From assembly GCF_900091955.1 (NCBI RefSeq), contig NZ_FMDF01000146.1, positions 1 to 37,682 on the forward strand: a stretch of DNA of 37,682 bases, given 5' to 3'. The notes under the pieces were generated by a model that was given only the letters and a program-made list of their open reading frames with translations, did no database searches and was not told the DNA's origin. The translations under genes were made by a program, and so were the position numbers. Each line of letters opens with the position of its first letter. Position 1 is the first letter of the stretch. This document shows positions 1-7,628 of this stretch, piece by piece. The DNA is from Streptomyces sp. Ncost-T10-10d (GTDB lineage: Bacteria > Actinomycetota > Actinomycetes > Streptomycetales > Streptomycetaceae).

Positions 1-234
1 GAACTCTCCGGCAAGCGCATCGGCATCCTCAAGGACACCGGCGTCGTCTACGTGAAGGAGGGCGGCATCCGCGCGGGGTGGGTCCATGAGTACGAGCACG
101 CCGTTCAGATCGCCCTGTCCGGCAAGCGCATCGGTGTCCTCAAGGGCGACGGCGACGCGCGGGTCAAGGAAGGCGGCCTGAAGGCGACGTGGGTCCTGGA
201 GGCCGACAACGTCACCGAGCTGGCGCTGTCCTGA
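1..234 (+). CDS. C-terminal end of a repeat protein (partial)
   Basis: The open frame enters from the left edge and ends at the TGA at 232-234, so only the last 77 residues are visible. They hold two copies of a unit of about 43 residues built on LSGKRIG-hLK, then VKEGG, then A-WV. Short repeats with a conserved Gly and Trp like this usually build a beta-propeller or similar beta-repeat scaffold; that is inference. No catalytic motif is visible and the N-terminal part is outside the window, so the function is unknown. The last unit ends cleanly at the stop, so this looks like a natural C-terminus. A start can be read at position 52, but coding continues upstream of it. Confidence 0.75.
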   Translation, partial: ELSGKRIGILKDTGVVYVKEGGIRAGWVHEYEHAVQIALSGKRIGVLKGDGDARVKEGGLKATWVLEADNVTELALS

Positions 235-321
235 CGCCTGACCGCTGACCACTGATACCCGCCGTGCCGCGCAACGGAGTTGATTCTCTGCGCGGCGCGG
301 AGTCGTGCGGTCCGAGTCCGG

Positions 322-487
322 TCAGCCGCTCACGGCGTACGCGACGAAGCCGGTTCTGGGCGGCGGGGGAGAGGGCGAGCTGGTGGCCCTGCTCGACCTT
401 GGAGTCCCGGACGTGGACGGTGGTGGGGCAGGTGGCTACCTCTACGCAGTCGTCCCCGGAACCGCTGCTGCGCGAATCGACACCCAC
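322..487 (-). pseudogene. DUF397 family protein, frameshifted remnant
   Basis: Read leftward from 487, the frame contains GSGDDCVEVA, then VHVRDSK, then LALSPAA, the order of conserved blocks in DUF397 proteins, small actinobacterial proteins often paired with XRE-type regulators. After SPAA, where the family normally has Trp, the frame runs into nonsense. A +1 shift there (CAGA where TGG would fit) recovers TGFVAYAVSG and a stop at 322-324, a typical family end. The N-terminus is also poor: no ribosome binding site and only a GTG. No XRE-type partner is next to it. I call it a decayed gene; a sequencing error at the one frameshift is the alternative. Confidence 0.7.
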
Positions 488-507
488 AGCTCCCGCTTCG
501 AAACACT

Positions 508-537
508 GAGGCCCGCCGCCTGACGGCGACGGGCCTC
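508..537. terminator. Stem-loop
   Basis: GAGGCCCG at 508-515 pairs with CGGGCCTC at 530-537, and the stem continues inward with CGCC/GGCG after one mismatch, leaving a 4-base loop. There is no T-run, as is common in Streptomyces. It lies between the S8 peptidase stop and the DUF397 remnant. Confidence 0.5.
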
Positions 538-540
538 ACG

Positions 541-582
541 AAGGGGTCGGCGTGAACCAACAGAGTCGACGGCCCGACCCCT
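541..582 (-). terminator. Terminator of the S8 peptidase gene
   Basis: AAGGGGTCGG at 541-550 and CCGACCCCTT at 573-582 form a perfect 10-bp stem with a 22-base loop. It starts 16 bases past the stop of the minus-strand subtilase, the expected place for its terminator. The preceding stem-loop may back it up. Confidence 0.6.
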
Positions 583-597
583 TGCGCGCGGAGCCGC

Positions 598-2148
598 TTA
601 CTTCGTCACAGCGTTCAACGCGTTCACGATCCCCCGCCCGTAGAACCCGTTGTGGTTCTTCGACCCCTTGCACACGGCGTCGATCTTGCCGTCGGAGTCG
701 ATGTCGTACGGATTCGTGCATGGTGTGGCGTCGGCCCCGGAGTACAGCAGGGCCTTCACCTGGCCCGCGGTGGCGTGCGGGTGCGTCGACTTGATGAGGG
801 CGGCCACCCCCGCGACGTGGGGGGACGCCATCGACGTGCCCGACTTGTAGGCCCACGTGCCGCCGGGCATCGTGCCGAGGATCCCGCCGTCGCCGGCCGG
901 CGCGGCCGGGGGCTGGTACAGGAGGGAGTCGCCTCCGGGCGCGGCGACGTCAATGACGTTCAGGCCGTAGTTGGAGAACGAGGACTTGATGCCCTTCGCG
1001 CCGGTCGCGGCCACGGTCACCACACCGGGCAGCTGGGGCGGCAGGACCAAGCACTTGTGCGGGTCGATCACGCGGTCGCCCTGCGTGCCGTCGTTGGGGG
1101 AGGCGGGGTCGGTGATGGAGTCCGCGTCCAGGTCGCGGCGCTCGTTGCCCGCGGCCGCGACATTGACCGTGCCCTTGCGCTCCGCGTACCGCGAGGCCCG
1201 GGCGACGGCGTCGACGAGTGCCCTCTGGTCCGGGTCGTCGAGGCAGTTGAAGTTCCAGGGGTCGGTGTAATAGCTGTTGTTGGTGACGTCCACGTGGTGT
1301 TCGGCCGCCCAGACGAAGCCGCAGACCACGGCCTCGGTGTAGATGTAGTCCTCCGGGGTGGACACCTTGATGCCGGCGACCCGCACGCCGGGCGCGACGC
1401 CGGTCATGCCGATGCCGTTCTTGGCGGCCGCGATCACACCCGCGACATGCGTGCCGTGGGCGGCGTTCTCCGACGCGCTCGGCCGCCAGGCCCCGTCCGC
1501 GGTGTTCGGCTTGCCCGAGACGCAGTTGACGGACGCCTCGCGGTCGAAGTTCGGGGCGAGGTCGGGATGGGTGTCGTCCACGCCGGTGTCGATGACGGCG
1601 ACCGTGACGTCGCGGCTGCCGAGCGTCTTCTCGTGCGCCTTGTCCGCTTTGATGGCGGGCAAGTCCCACTGCGACGGCTCCAGGGGGTCCTGGCCTTCGG
1701 CTGATTGAGCGCTCGCGACCTCCTTGGCGCTGAGCATCCGCGTCGCGCCGACCTCGGTCGTCGACTGCGCGGCAAGGGGCGCGTTGCGGGTGGCGCCGGC
1801 CGACTGCACGCCCGGAACCTTACGGATGGTCCGGGCGAAGTCGGGGTTCGAGGAATGGACGACGATCACACCGATCCGGTCGTACGAGATCACGATGGTG
1901 CCGCCCGCGTCGACGATGGCCTTCTTCACCCTCGTGGACGCGCCTTGTCCGGTAGCGACGTTGACGATGTAGCTGAGGGAGGTCGCGTCGGCCGTCGTGG
2001 CCGTCGTGGCCGTCGTGGCCGTCGTGGCCGTCGTGGCCACCTCGGCCGCCGACGCCGTGACGTTGGGCAGGAAGGCGAGGGCGGTCGCCATGGCCATCCC
2101 CAGCGGAAGGGCGACGAGGCGATGGGAGCGCGTGTGCGGCGCTGTCAT
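598..2148 (-). CDS. Secreted S8 family (subtilisin-like) serine peptidase
   Basis: This 516-residue exported protease has a Sec-type signal peptide ending near ASAA (about residue 35), an Ala-Thr-Thr linker (38-53), an I9-like propeptide (about 58-130), then the S8 catalytic domain. The triad is present: Asp187 in VAVIDTGVDDTHPDL, His231 in HGTHVAG, Ser439 in GTSMASPHVAG; Asn335 in AAGN fits the oxyanion hole. The C-terminus carries DIDSDGKID, a calcium-loop-like segment, then NGFYGRGIVNAL. I chose the ATG at 2148 because GGAG lies just upstream and the signal peptide then starts properly; a longer frame from 2241 adds non-signal sequence. A decayed C-terminal copy of the same protease type lies directly upstream, so this is the surviving member of a tandem pair. 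Confidence 0.93.
   Translation of the reverse strand: MTAPHTRSHRLVALPLGMAMATALAFLPNVTASAAEVATTATTATTATTATTADATSLSYIVNVATGQGASTRVKKAIVDAGGTIVISYDRIGVIVVHSSNPDFARTIRKVPGVQSAGATRNAPLAAQSTTEVGATRMLSAKEVASAQSAEGQDPLEPSQWDLPAIKADKAHEKTLGSRDVTVAVIDTGVDDTHPDLAPNFDREASVNCVSGKPNTADGAWRPSASENAAHGTHVAGVIAAAKNGIGMTGVAPGVRVAGIKVSTPEDYIYTEAVVCGFVWAAEHHVDVTNNSYYTDPWNFNCLDDPDQRALVDAVARASRYAERKGTVNVAAAGNERRDLDADSITDPASPNDGTQGDRVIDPHKCLVLPPQLPGVVTVAATGAKGIKSSFSNYGLNVIDVAAPGGDSLLYQPPAAPAGDGGILGTMPGGTWAYKSGTSMASPHVAGVAALIKSTHPHATAGQVKALLYSGADATPCTNPYDIDSDGKIDAVCKGSKNHNGFYGRGIVNALNAVTK
1991..2038. repeat. 9-bp tandem repeat inside the S8 peptidase gene
   Basis: GCCGTCGTG on the plus strand is repeated five times without change and followed by a partial copy. 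On the coding strand it encodes the Ala-Thr-Thr repeat between signal peptide and propeptide. Unit length is a multiple of three, so gain or loss of copies would change linker length without a frameshift. Confidence 0.85.
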
Positions 2149-2219
2149 AGAGGTCTCCAGTTGGTTCGAGGTACGGGTGGTATGACGCCTGCGGAGGCTC
2201 AACAAGTTGATCGGGGCGG

Positions 2220-2386
2220 TTACTTGACCCCCGCAGGGCATTGACGATGCCGAAGCCGTAGAACCCGTTCACGCGCTTGCCGCCCATGCAGGCCGCGTCC
2301 ACGACCCCGTCGCCGTTGTAGTCGTAGGGGTCCTTCGGACAGCTCGGGTTGTCCGCCCGGGCCTTCAGGAACGCCTGGAGCTGCGC
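2220..2386 (-). pseudogene. C-terminal fragment of a second S8 peptidase, frameshifted
   Basis: The minus-strand frame reads QLQAFLKARADNPSCPKDPYDY, then NGDGVVDAACMGG, then NGFYGFGIVNAL. This aligns without gaps to the end of the neighbouring subtilase (QVKALLYSGADATPCTNPYDI, DSDGKIDAVCKG, NGFYGRGIVNAL). The catalytic domain is absent. At the 3' end the frame runs past the expected stop; adding one C to the C5 run at 2228-2232 would give an ending in Val-Lys-stop at 2220-2222, matching the neighbour's end. It is therefore a truncated and frameshifted paralogue. The upstream part to about 2536 has no recognisable subtilase sequence. Confidence 0.75.
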
Positions 2387-2651
2387 CGTCTCACGCCGCT
2401 CCTCGAACAGGCCGAGCGGCTCGCGCCCGGCGGCTTCGACGGCCGTCTCGATCAGCGACTCGACACGCTCATCCGTGCACAACTGGATGCGTGACTCGAC
2501 GTCGGGGACGCACGGTCCCGGCCTACGTGCGCACATCAGTCAGCGCGGGCCGCGATCCCCGAGGCAAACGTTGCTGATGCGGCACTGGATCGCCGATCAC
2601 GGCTCGGACCCTCACGTCAACCCCGAAGGACTTCCGGAGCCGACGGCTTGG

Positions 2652-3296
2652 CTAGTGGCGGCTGAGATAGGTGAGGACTGCGAGGACGCGGCGGTGGCCG
2701 CTGTCGGCCGGTGAGAGGCCGAGCTTGGCGAAGATGTTGCCGATGTGTTTGTGGACGGCGTTCTCGGTGATGACGAGCCGGGCCGCGACCGTGGCGTTGT
2801 CCTTTCCTTCGGCCATCAGGGCGAGAACTTCGCGTTCGCGTGGCGTGAGGGCGGCAATCGGGTCGCGGGCGTGACGGGTGAGGAGCTGCCCGATCACCTC
2901 GGGGTCCATGACGGTACCGCCGGCGGCGACCCGCCGCAGCGCGTCGATGAACTCGCTCACCCGGCTCACCCGGTCCTTGAGAAGGTAGCCGACGCCGCCG
3001 CGTCCATCGGAGATCAGCTCGCCGGCGTACTGCTGCTCGACGTATTGGGAGAGGACGAGCACGGGCAGGCCGGGGTGCCGGCGACGGGCGTGGATGGCGG
3101 CGTGGATGCCCTCGTCGCGGAAGGTTGGCGGTAGCCGTACATCGACGATGGTGACGTCCGGTCGGTGTTCGGTGACGGCAGCGACGAAGCCGGGGGCGTC
3201 CTGGGCGATCGCGGCAACATGAAAGCCCTTGGCGGTCAGCAGGAGTTCCAGCCCATTGGACAGCAGGACGTTGTCCTCGGCGATCACGACCCGCAC
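2652..3296 (-). CDS. NarL/LuxR family response regulator
   Basis: This 214-residue two-component regulator has an N-terminal receiver domain (about 1-120) with acidic residues Glu7/Asp8, the phospho-acceptor Asp52 in TIVDVRLPP, and the conserved Lys in YLLKDRV. A LuxR-type helix-turn-helix follows (about 145-205), marked by LTPREREVLALMAEGKDNATVAARL and ENAVHKHIGNIFAKL. Its start overlaps the 3' end of the upstream histidine kinase gene by 13 bp, so the two are almost certainly cotranscribed and translationally coupled. Target genes cannot be read from the sequence; the divergent S12 enzyme gene just beyond the kinase is the nearest candidate. Confidence 0.94.
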   Translation of the reverse strand: MRVVIAEDNVLLSNGLELLLTAKGFHVAAIAQDAPGFVAAVTEHRPDVTIVDVRLPPTFRDEGIHAAIHARRRHPGLPVLVLSQYVEQQYAGELISDGRGGVGYLLKDRVSRVSEFIDALRRVAAGGTVMDPEVIGQLLTRHARDPIAALTPREREVLALMAEGKDNATVAARLVITENAVHKHIGNIFAKLGLSPADSGHRRVLAVLTYLSRH

Positions 3297-4438
3297 GCCA
3301 GCCTCACAGTGATCGTGGTCGGGCCGCCGCTGGGGCTGTGGATGTGGACTGTGCCGTCGAGCGCCAGGACACGATGGCGGATTCCGGCGATGCCGGTACC
3401 CAGCGTCTCGTCGGCGCCGCCCACTCCGTCGTCGGTGACCTCGATCGACAGCCGGTCACCTTCGCGTGCGACGCGGACGGTGGTCCGGGTGGCCTGGCTG
3501 TGCTTGGCAACATTGGTGAGCGCCTCGGCGATCGTGAAGTAGGCCACGGCCTCGACCGCGGCGGGGATCGTGCCGAGGTCGCCGATATCGAGGGTGGTGT
3601 CGATCGCCGATCGGGTCCCCAGCGCGGCCAGCGCCCCGGCGAGTCCGCGATCGGCGAGGATCGGCGGGTAGATCGTCCGGATCACCGCACGAAGCTCCAC
3701 CATGGCCTCCTCGGTGCTCTCATGCGCTTCCTCCAAGAGTCTGGCCACCGTCTGGGGGTCCTCGCTCAGCGACTCACGGGCCACGCCCAGCCGCATCGCG
3801 ATGGCCACCAGCCGGGCCTGGGTGCCGTCGTGCAGGTCACGTTCGATCCGGCGGAGTTCCGCGCCGTGCGCGTTCATGGCGTCGGCCCGCGTCTCGGTCA
3901 GCGTCTCCACACGCCGCGCCAGCCTCTCGGCGGCCGAGGGGGACAGCAACGCAACACAGATCCGGGCGTGTAGGCGCGCCAGCAGTGGAACCAGCCAGTA
4001 GGTCAGGGCCGCGAAGATGACGACTTGTGCGGTCCCCAGGGTCAAGGCCGTGCTCCACCCGGACAGTGGAACACCGGCGGCGAAGCCGCCCGCGCGGGTG
4101 CCGGCGGGCAACGCCCACCACAAGGGCACCGTGATGGCCGTGGCCACCGCGTTACCTGCGCACAGCACCACGACGAGCCCGAACGCCAGACTGGTCACCA
4201 TGCATGTGCACAGCCACCCGAGAACACGCCACGTACCGACACGGACGGGACCAGAACGCGGAGAGAGCAGCAGCCGGTCGGCGCGGCGACGATGCCAGGA
4301 CGCCCAGGCGCGAGCCATCATCGGGACGATGAGTACGGGCAGCGTGAACAGGGCGACCGCAGCGGTGAACAGGCTTCCCAGCAGATAGCCCAGACCGCGC
4401 CACATCGCCGAATGCCGACTGGCCCCATGGTGGTTCAT
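3284..4438 (-). CDS. Sensor histidine kinase, HisKA_3 type
   Basis: This 384-residue membrane kinase is the partner of the overlapping response regulator. Hydrophobic segments near residues 15-42, 72-95, 97-112 and 133-155 form the membrane sensor part. The dimerisation/phosphotransfer helix has ERDLHDGTQARL with the phospho-acceptor His203. The ATP-binding domain shows the N box (EALTNVAKHSQA) and the G box (DDGVGG, then GTGIAGIRHRV). This is the usual form of actinobacterial NarL-type kinases. The stimulus is unknown; there is no large extracellular domain, which suggests sensing within or near the membrane. The gene is first in a two-gene operon and divergent from the S12 gene, with 113 bp between the start codons. 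Confidence 0.93.
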   Translation of the reverse strand: MNHHGASRHSAMWRGLGYLLGSLFTAAVALFTLPVLIVPMMARAWASWHRRRADRLLLSPRSGPVRVGTWRVLGWLCTCMVTSLAFGLVVVLCAGNAVATAITVPLWWALPAGTRAGGFAAGVPLSGWSTALTLGTAQVVIFAALTYWLVPLLARLHARICVALLSPSAAERLARRVETLTETRADAMNAHGAELRRIERDLHDGTQARLVAIAMRLGVARESLSEDPQTVARLLEEAHESTEEAMVELRAVIRTIYPPILADRGLAGALAALGTRSAIDTTLDIGDLGTIPAAVEAVAYFTIAEALTNVAKHSQATRTTVRVAREGDRLSIEVTDDGVGGADETLGTGIAGIRHRVLALDGTVHIHSPSGGPTTITVRLACGS

Positions 4439-4551
4439 TCGCGCAAGTCTGAGCCATGGCGACGGAGCCTGGCACTACAGCCCACTACCCCTTTTTCTCA
4501 CGGGTGAGCGGTACCGTCTGCTCACCTCAGCCAGACCTAGTGTCAACGCCC

Positions 4552-5784
4552 ATGAAGAGTTCACCGATTCGTACACCGCGGCGGCGCGGCCGATCCATCC
4601 GACGGAACCTGACGCTGGCCGCCATCGTGGCCGGAACCCTTTCCACCAGTGTGCCCGGCGCAATAGCCACCCAACAGCAGGACGACCGAATCCAGCTCCG
4701 GATCCAGAACGACGCCGATGCGCTCACCGCACTCGGCGTGACAGGAGTGCAGGCCCGCCTGGTCACCTCCGACGGCCGGAACCTGACTGCCACGAGCGGC
4801 GTCGCCGACCTGACGGACCGTCGGCCGGTCCCTCAGGACGGTCATTTCCGGATAGCCAGCGTCACCAAGGCGTTCGTGGCGACCGTGATCCTGCAACTCA
4901 CCGGCAACCACAGTCTCTCCCTGGACGACTCGGTCGAACGATGGTTGCCCGGTGTGGTCTCCGGAAACGGCAATGACGGTCGCGCGATCACCATCCGCCA
5001 ACTGCTCCAGCACACCAGCGGCATCCACGACGACTACCCGGACTACACCTCGGCGGAGGACTTCTACCAGCACCGATACGACACCTACACACCCGAGCAG
5101 ACTGTCGCCCGGGCGATGAGCCACCGCCCGGACTTCCGGCCCGGCAAGCACTGGCGTTACGGCAACACCGGTTACGTCCTGCTCGGCCTCATCATCGAGC
5201 GGGTCACCGGGCACCCCTGGCATGCGGAGGTAAGGGATCGGATCGTCCGGCCGCTCGGCCTCGATCACACCTTCTGGCCGGGTACTTCACCCACGCTGCC
5301 CCAGCCACATGCCGAGACCTATCAGAGGTTCAAGGCCGACGAGCCGCTCGTGGACGTCACCGAGCAGGTCGGCTCGGGCACCAATGGAGAGGCCGGGCTC
5401 GTCTCCACCACCGCCGATCTCAACCGATTCTTCCGCGCCCTGCTCAGCGGCCGACTCCTGCCACCGGCGCAGCTGAGGCACATGAAACGGACCATCCGGG
5501 TCAGCAAGGAGTTCAAGCAGTTCATGCCGGGCGCCCGTGACGGGCTGGGGCTCTTCTCACGCCCGCTGTCCTGCGGCGGGGTGTACTGGGGCCACGAGGG
5601 CGGCGATTCCGGCTGGATCAGCGCCGCCGGCGTCACCGCCGATGGCCGGCGCAGCGTCACGGTCTCGTTGTCGGGCGTCCTCACCGATTCCGCGGACGAC
5701 GTCCTGCGCGTGGCACAGGCCGAGAGCAAGCTGGTCGACGACGCCCTGTGCACGACTCCGAACGCCGACCGTCAGCGGCGTTGA
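4552..5784 (+). CDS. Secreted serine hydrolase, S12 / class C beta-lactamase-like
   Basis: The 410-residue product has an Arg-rich N-terminus and one hydrophobic export segment (about 19-40). The penicillin-binding-protein-type fold is shown by SVTK (Ser103 nucleophile, Lys106), the Tyr-x-Asn motif in RYGNTGY (Tyr203, Asn205), and a late His-x-Gly motif in WGHEGGDSG. This fits D-alanyl-D-alanine carboxypeptidases, esterases and class C beta-lactamases of family S12, which cannot be separated by motif alone. The ATG at 4552 puts the basic region and export segment at the start; a longer frame from 4456 adds sequence with no signal character. No strong ribosome binding site precedes it. It is divergent from a two-component operon that could control it. 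Confidence 0.85.
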   Translation: MKSSPIRTPRRRGRSIRRNLTLAAIVAGTLSTSVPGAIATQQQDDRIQLRIQNDADALTALGVTGVQARLVTSDGRNLTATSGVADLTDRRPVPQDGHFRIASVTKAFVATVILQLTGNHSLSLDDSVERWLPGVVSGNGNDGRAITIRQLLQHTSGIHDDYPDYTSAEDFYQHRYDTYTPEQTVARAMSHRPDFRPGKHWRYGNTGYVLLGLIIERVTGHPWHAEVRDRIVRPLGLDHTFWPGTSPTLPQPHAETYQRFKADEPLVDVTEQVGSGTNGEAGLVSTTADLNRFFRALLSGRLLPPAQLRHMKRTIRVSKEFKQFMPGARDGLGLFSRPLSCGGVYWGHEGGDSGWISAAGVTADGRRSVTVSLSGVLTDSADDVLRVAQAESKLVDDALCTTPNADRQRR

Positions 5785-6137
5785 GGTCCTCCGCATGGAG
5801 TGGGTACGGGACATCTGCGCGGCGCACGGTCCGGAATCAGGAAGGCCGGGCGGCGACGGCGGTGTACGCACTCCCGCGGCGGATCCGGCGTCATCTTGAC
5901 TACATCGCCCAATCCGCAGAGCGGCAGTCCTGTGCCCAGGTCAAGGGCTCGGGTATCGGTTGTTCTGCGAGCCGAAGCGGTTGCCGGTACCCCGGCACAT
6001 GGTCGCGGCAGCAGGTCCGGAACCAATGCGCGGTGATGGTTCTCCCGGGTGGTCATGGGGGCGGGATCATCCGGGGAGGGTAATCAGGGATCTGTGCCGC
6101 CCGTGCTGTCCCGTACCCGCCCTTTTGAGGAGCCGTT
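5785..6137. other. 353-bp gap, no gene recognised
   Basis: Between the S12 gene and the LLM-family gene there are only short open frames with no ribosome binding site, recognisable family or good codon bias. The last bases hold the GAGGAG ribosome binding site (6126-6131) of the next gene. I saw no clear terminator. Confidence 0.6.
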
Positions 6138-6962
6138 GTGAAATTCGGGGTCTCGACCTTCATCACCGACCAGGGCATCAGCCCCACCTCGCTCGGAACC
6201 GCCCTTGAGGAACGCACGTTCGACTCGTTGTTCATTGCCGAGCACAGCCATATCCCGGCGAGCCGCGAGACGCCCTACCCCGGCGGTGGTGAGCTGCCGG
6301 AGATCTACTACCGCACCCTCGACCCCTTCGTCGCCCTGACCGCGATCGGTGTGGTGACCGAGCGGCTGCTGCTGGGGACCGGCATCGCGCTGATCCCGCA
6401 GCGCGACCCGATCACCACGGCGAAGGAGGTGGCCTCGCTCGACCTGGTCTCCGGTGGCCGCGTGATTCTCGGCGTCGGTGTCGGCTGGAACCGTGAGGAG
6501 ATGAGGAACCACGGCGCCGACCCCGCCACCCGCGGCCGGCTCACCGACGAGCGACTGCGCGCCATGCGGGAGCTGTGGACCGAGGAGAAGGCCGAGTTCC
6601 ACGGCGAGTTCGTGAACTTCGATCCGGTCTATGCCTGGCCCAAGCCCGTACAGCGCCCCCATCCACCGATCTACGTGGGCGGTGGCGAGGGCGCGTTCCG
6701 ACGGGTGGCGCAGCTCGGAGACGCGTGGCTGGCCAACAGCATGTCGCCGCAGGAGCTCGGTCCGCAGATCGAGCGGCTGCGCGACCTCGCCGACCGCGAG
6801 GTGCCGGTGACGGTGTACGCGGCTCCCGACGACCCCGGGCAGGTCGAGGGCTATGCCGGTCTGGGGGTCGAGCGGCTGCTGTTCTACGTACCGACGATGC
6901 CGGAGCGGGAGACGTTGGAGTACCTGGACCGACTGGCCGAAGTCGCTGCCCGGTACCGCTGA
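6138..6962 (+). CDS. LLM-class F420-dependent oxidoreductase
   Basis: The 274-residue product has the TIM-barrel luciferase-like fold: MKFGVSTF at the start, the SLFIAEH segment, LLLGTGIALIPQRDPITTAKEVASLD in the middle, then GRVILGVGVGWNREEMRNHG, the family's hallmark block, and PIYVGGGEGAFRRVA near 180. Relatives in actinobacteria reduce or oxidise substrates with coenzyme F420; the substrate cannot be told. The GTG at 6138 has GAGGAG upstream. It is followed 79 bp later by a PPOX-fold protein that is also of an F420-binding type, and the two may form one transcription unit. Confidence 0.9.
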   Translation: MKFGVSTFITDQGISPTSLGTALEERTFDSLFIAEHSHIPASRETPYPGGGELPEIYYRTLDPFVALTAIGVVTERLLLGTGIALIPQRDPITTAKEVASLDLVSGGRVILGVGVGWNREEMRNHGADPATRGRLTDERLRAMRELWTEEKAEFHGEFVNFDPVYAWPKPVQRPHPPIYVGGGEGAFRRVAQLGDAWLANSMSPQELGPQIERLRDLADREVPVTVYAAPDDPGQVEGYAGLGVERLLFYVPTMPERETLEYLDRLAEVAARYR

Positions 6963-7041
6963 GGCGCCGGAGAGCGCTGCGCCTCGGAAGTGGGACCGAT
7001 CCGAAAGTCCGTAACTGACATGACTGTTGGGAAGACGCGCG

Positions 7042-7470
7042 ATGCCTGCTCTGACGAGTGTTGAGGCACGGGAGCGGTTCGCCGCGGCGCGCATCGCCCA
7101 CCTTGCGACGGCCGACACGGAGGGCCGCCCGCACCTCGTTCCGGTGGTGTTCGCCGTGGACGGCGACACGGTGATGCTGGCCGTGGACCACAAACCGAAG
7201 CGGACGACGCGGCTGAAACGTCTGGCCAACATCGCTGCCAACCCGTCGGTCTGCCTGCTCACCGACCACTACGAGCAGGACTGGGACCGCCTGTGGTGGT
7301 CCCGGGCCGACGGCGAAGCCCGTGTGCTCCCGCCGCCGGACCGGTCCCCCGAAGCAGCCCGCTGCATCGGCCTGCTCACGGCGAAATACCAGCAGTACGC
7401 CGGCCGGCCACCCGGCGGACCGGTGGTCGAGGTCTCGGTCCTGCGCTGGAGCGGCTGGCGCGCCTCATGA
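7042..7470 (+). CDS. PPOX-class F420-dependent enzyme
   Basis: The 142-residue product is a split-barrel flavin/F420-binding protein of the pyridoxamine-phosphate-oxidase-like group. Visible features are ARIAHLATADTEGRPHLVPVVFAVDGD at the N-terminus, KPKRTTRLKRLANIAANPSVCLLTDHY in the middle, and the closing VVEVSVLRWSGW. This resembles the Rv0121-type TIGR03668 family. I set the start at the ATG at 7042 because GGAAG lies 8 bases upstream; a TTG at 7027 would add five residues. It follows the LLM-class oxidoreductase on the same strand, consistent with a small F420 redox unit. Substrate unknown. Confidence 0.87.
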   Translation: MPALTSVEARERFAAARIAHLATADTEGRPHLVPVVFAVDGDTVMLAVDHKPKRTTRLKRLANIAANPSVCLLTDHYEQDWDRLWWSRADGEARVLPPPDRSPEAARCIGLLTAKYQQYAGRPPGGPVVEVSVLRWSGWRAS

Positions 7471-7516
7471 CAGCGCGTCGGCAGAGAGTGCGAGCACTTC
7501 GGCCTTCAAATCCAGG

Positions 7517-7533
7517 AGGCGCCCCGGGCGCCT
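7517..7533. terminator. Short GC stem-loop between convergent genes
   Basis: AGGCGCC at 7517-7523 and GGCGCCT at 7527-7533 pair perfectly over 7 bp with a 3-base loop. It lies 47 bases past the PPOX gene stop, facing the convergent SGNH hydrolase gene. Confidence 0.45.
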
Positions 7534-7582
7534 GATGCCGGAAGCGCCCCGGGGCACCGCTGCCGGCAGCCCTTCGGCGTAA

Positions 7583-7607
7583 CGGGCGGACACGCCTGTA
7601 CCGCCCG
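7583..7607. terminator. Second stem-loop between convergent genes
   Basis: CGGGCGG at 7583-7589 pairs with CCGCCCG at 7601-7607 around an 11-base loop. It lies 22 bases beyond the stop of the minus-strand SGNH hydrolase and probably ends that transcript. Confidence 0.5.
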
Positions 7608-7628
7608 CCCCGGGCTCCTCCTGGCTGT

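Noticed and set aside
652..1704. 350-codon plus-strand frame opposite the subtilase
   Set aside because: Composition is Val/Arg/Gly/Asp-rich as expected of the complement of a high-GC gene; the minus strand carries a full catalytic triad.
1991..2038. Short regular repeat considered as a CRISPR-like array
   Set aside because: Units of 9 bp are contiguous with no spacers and lie in frame inside a gene.
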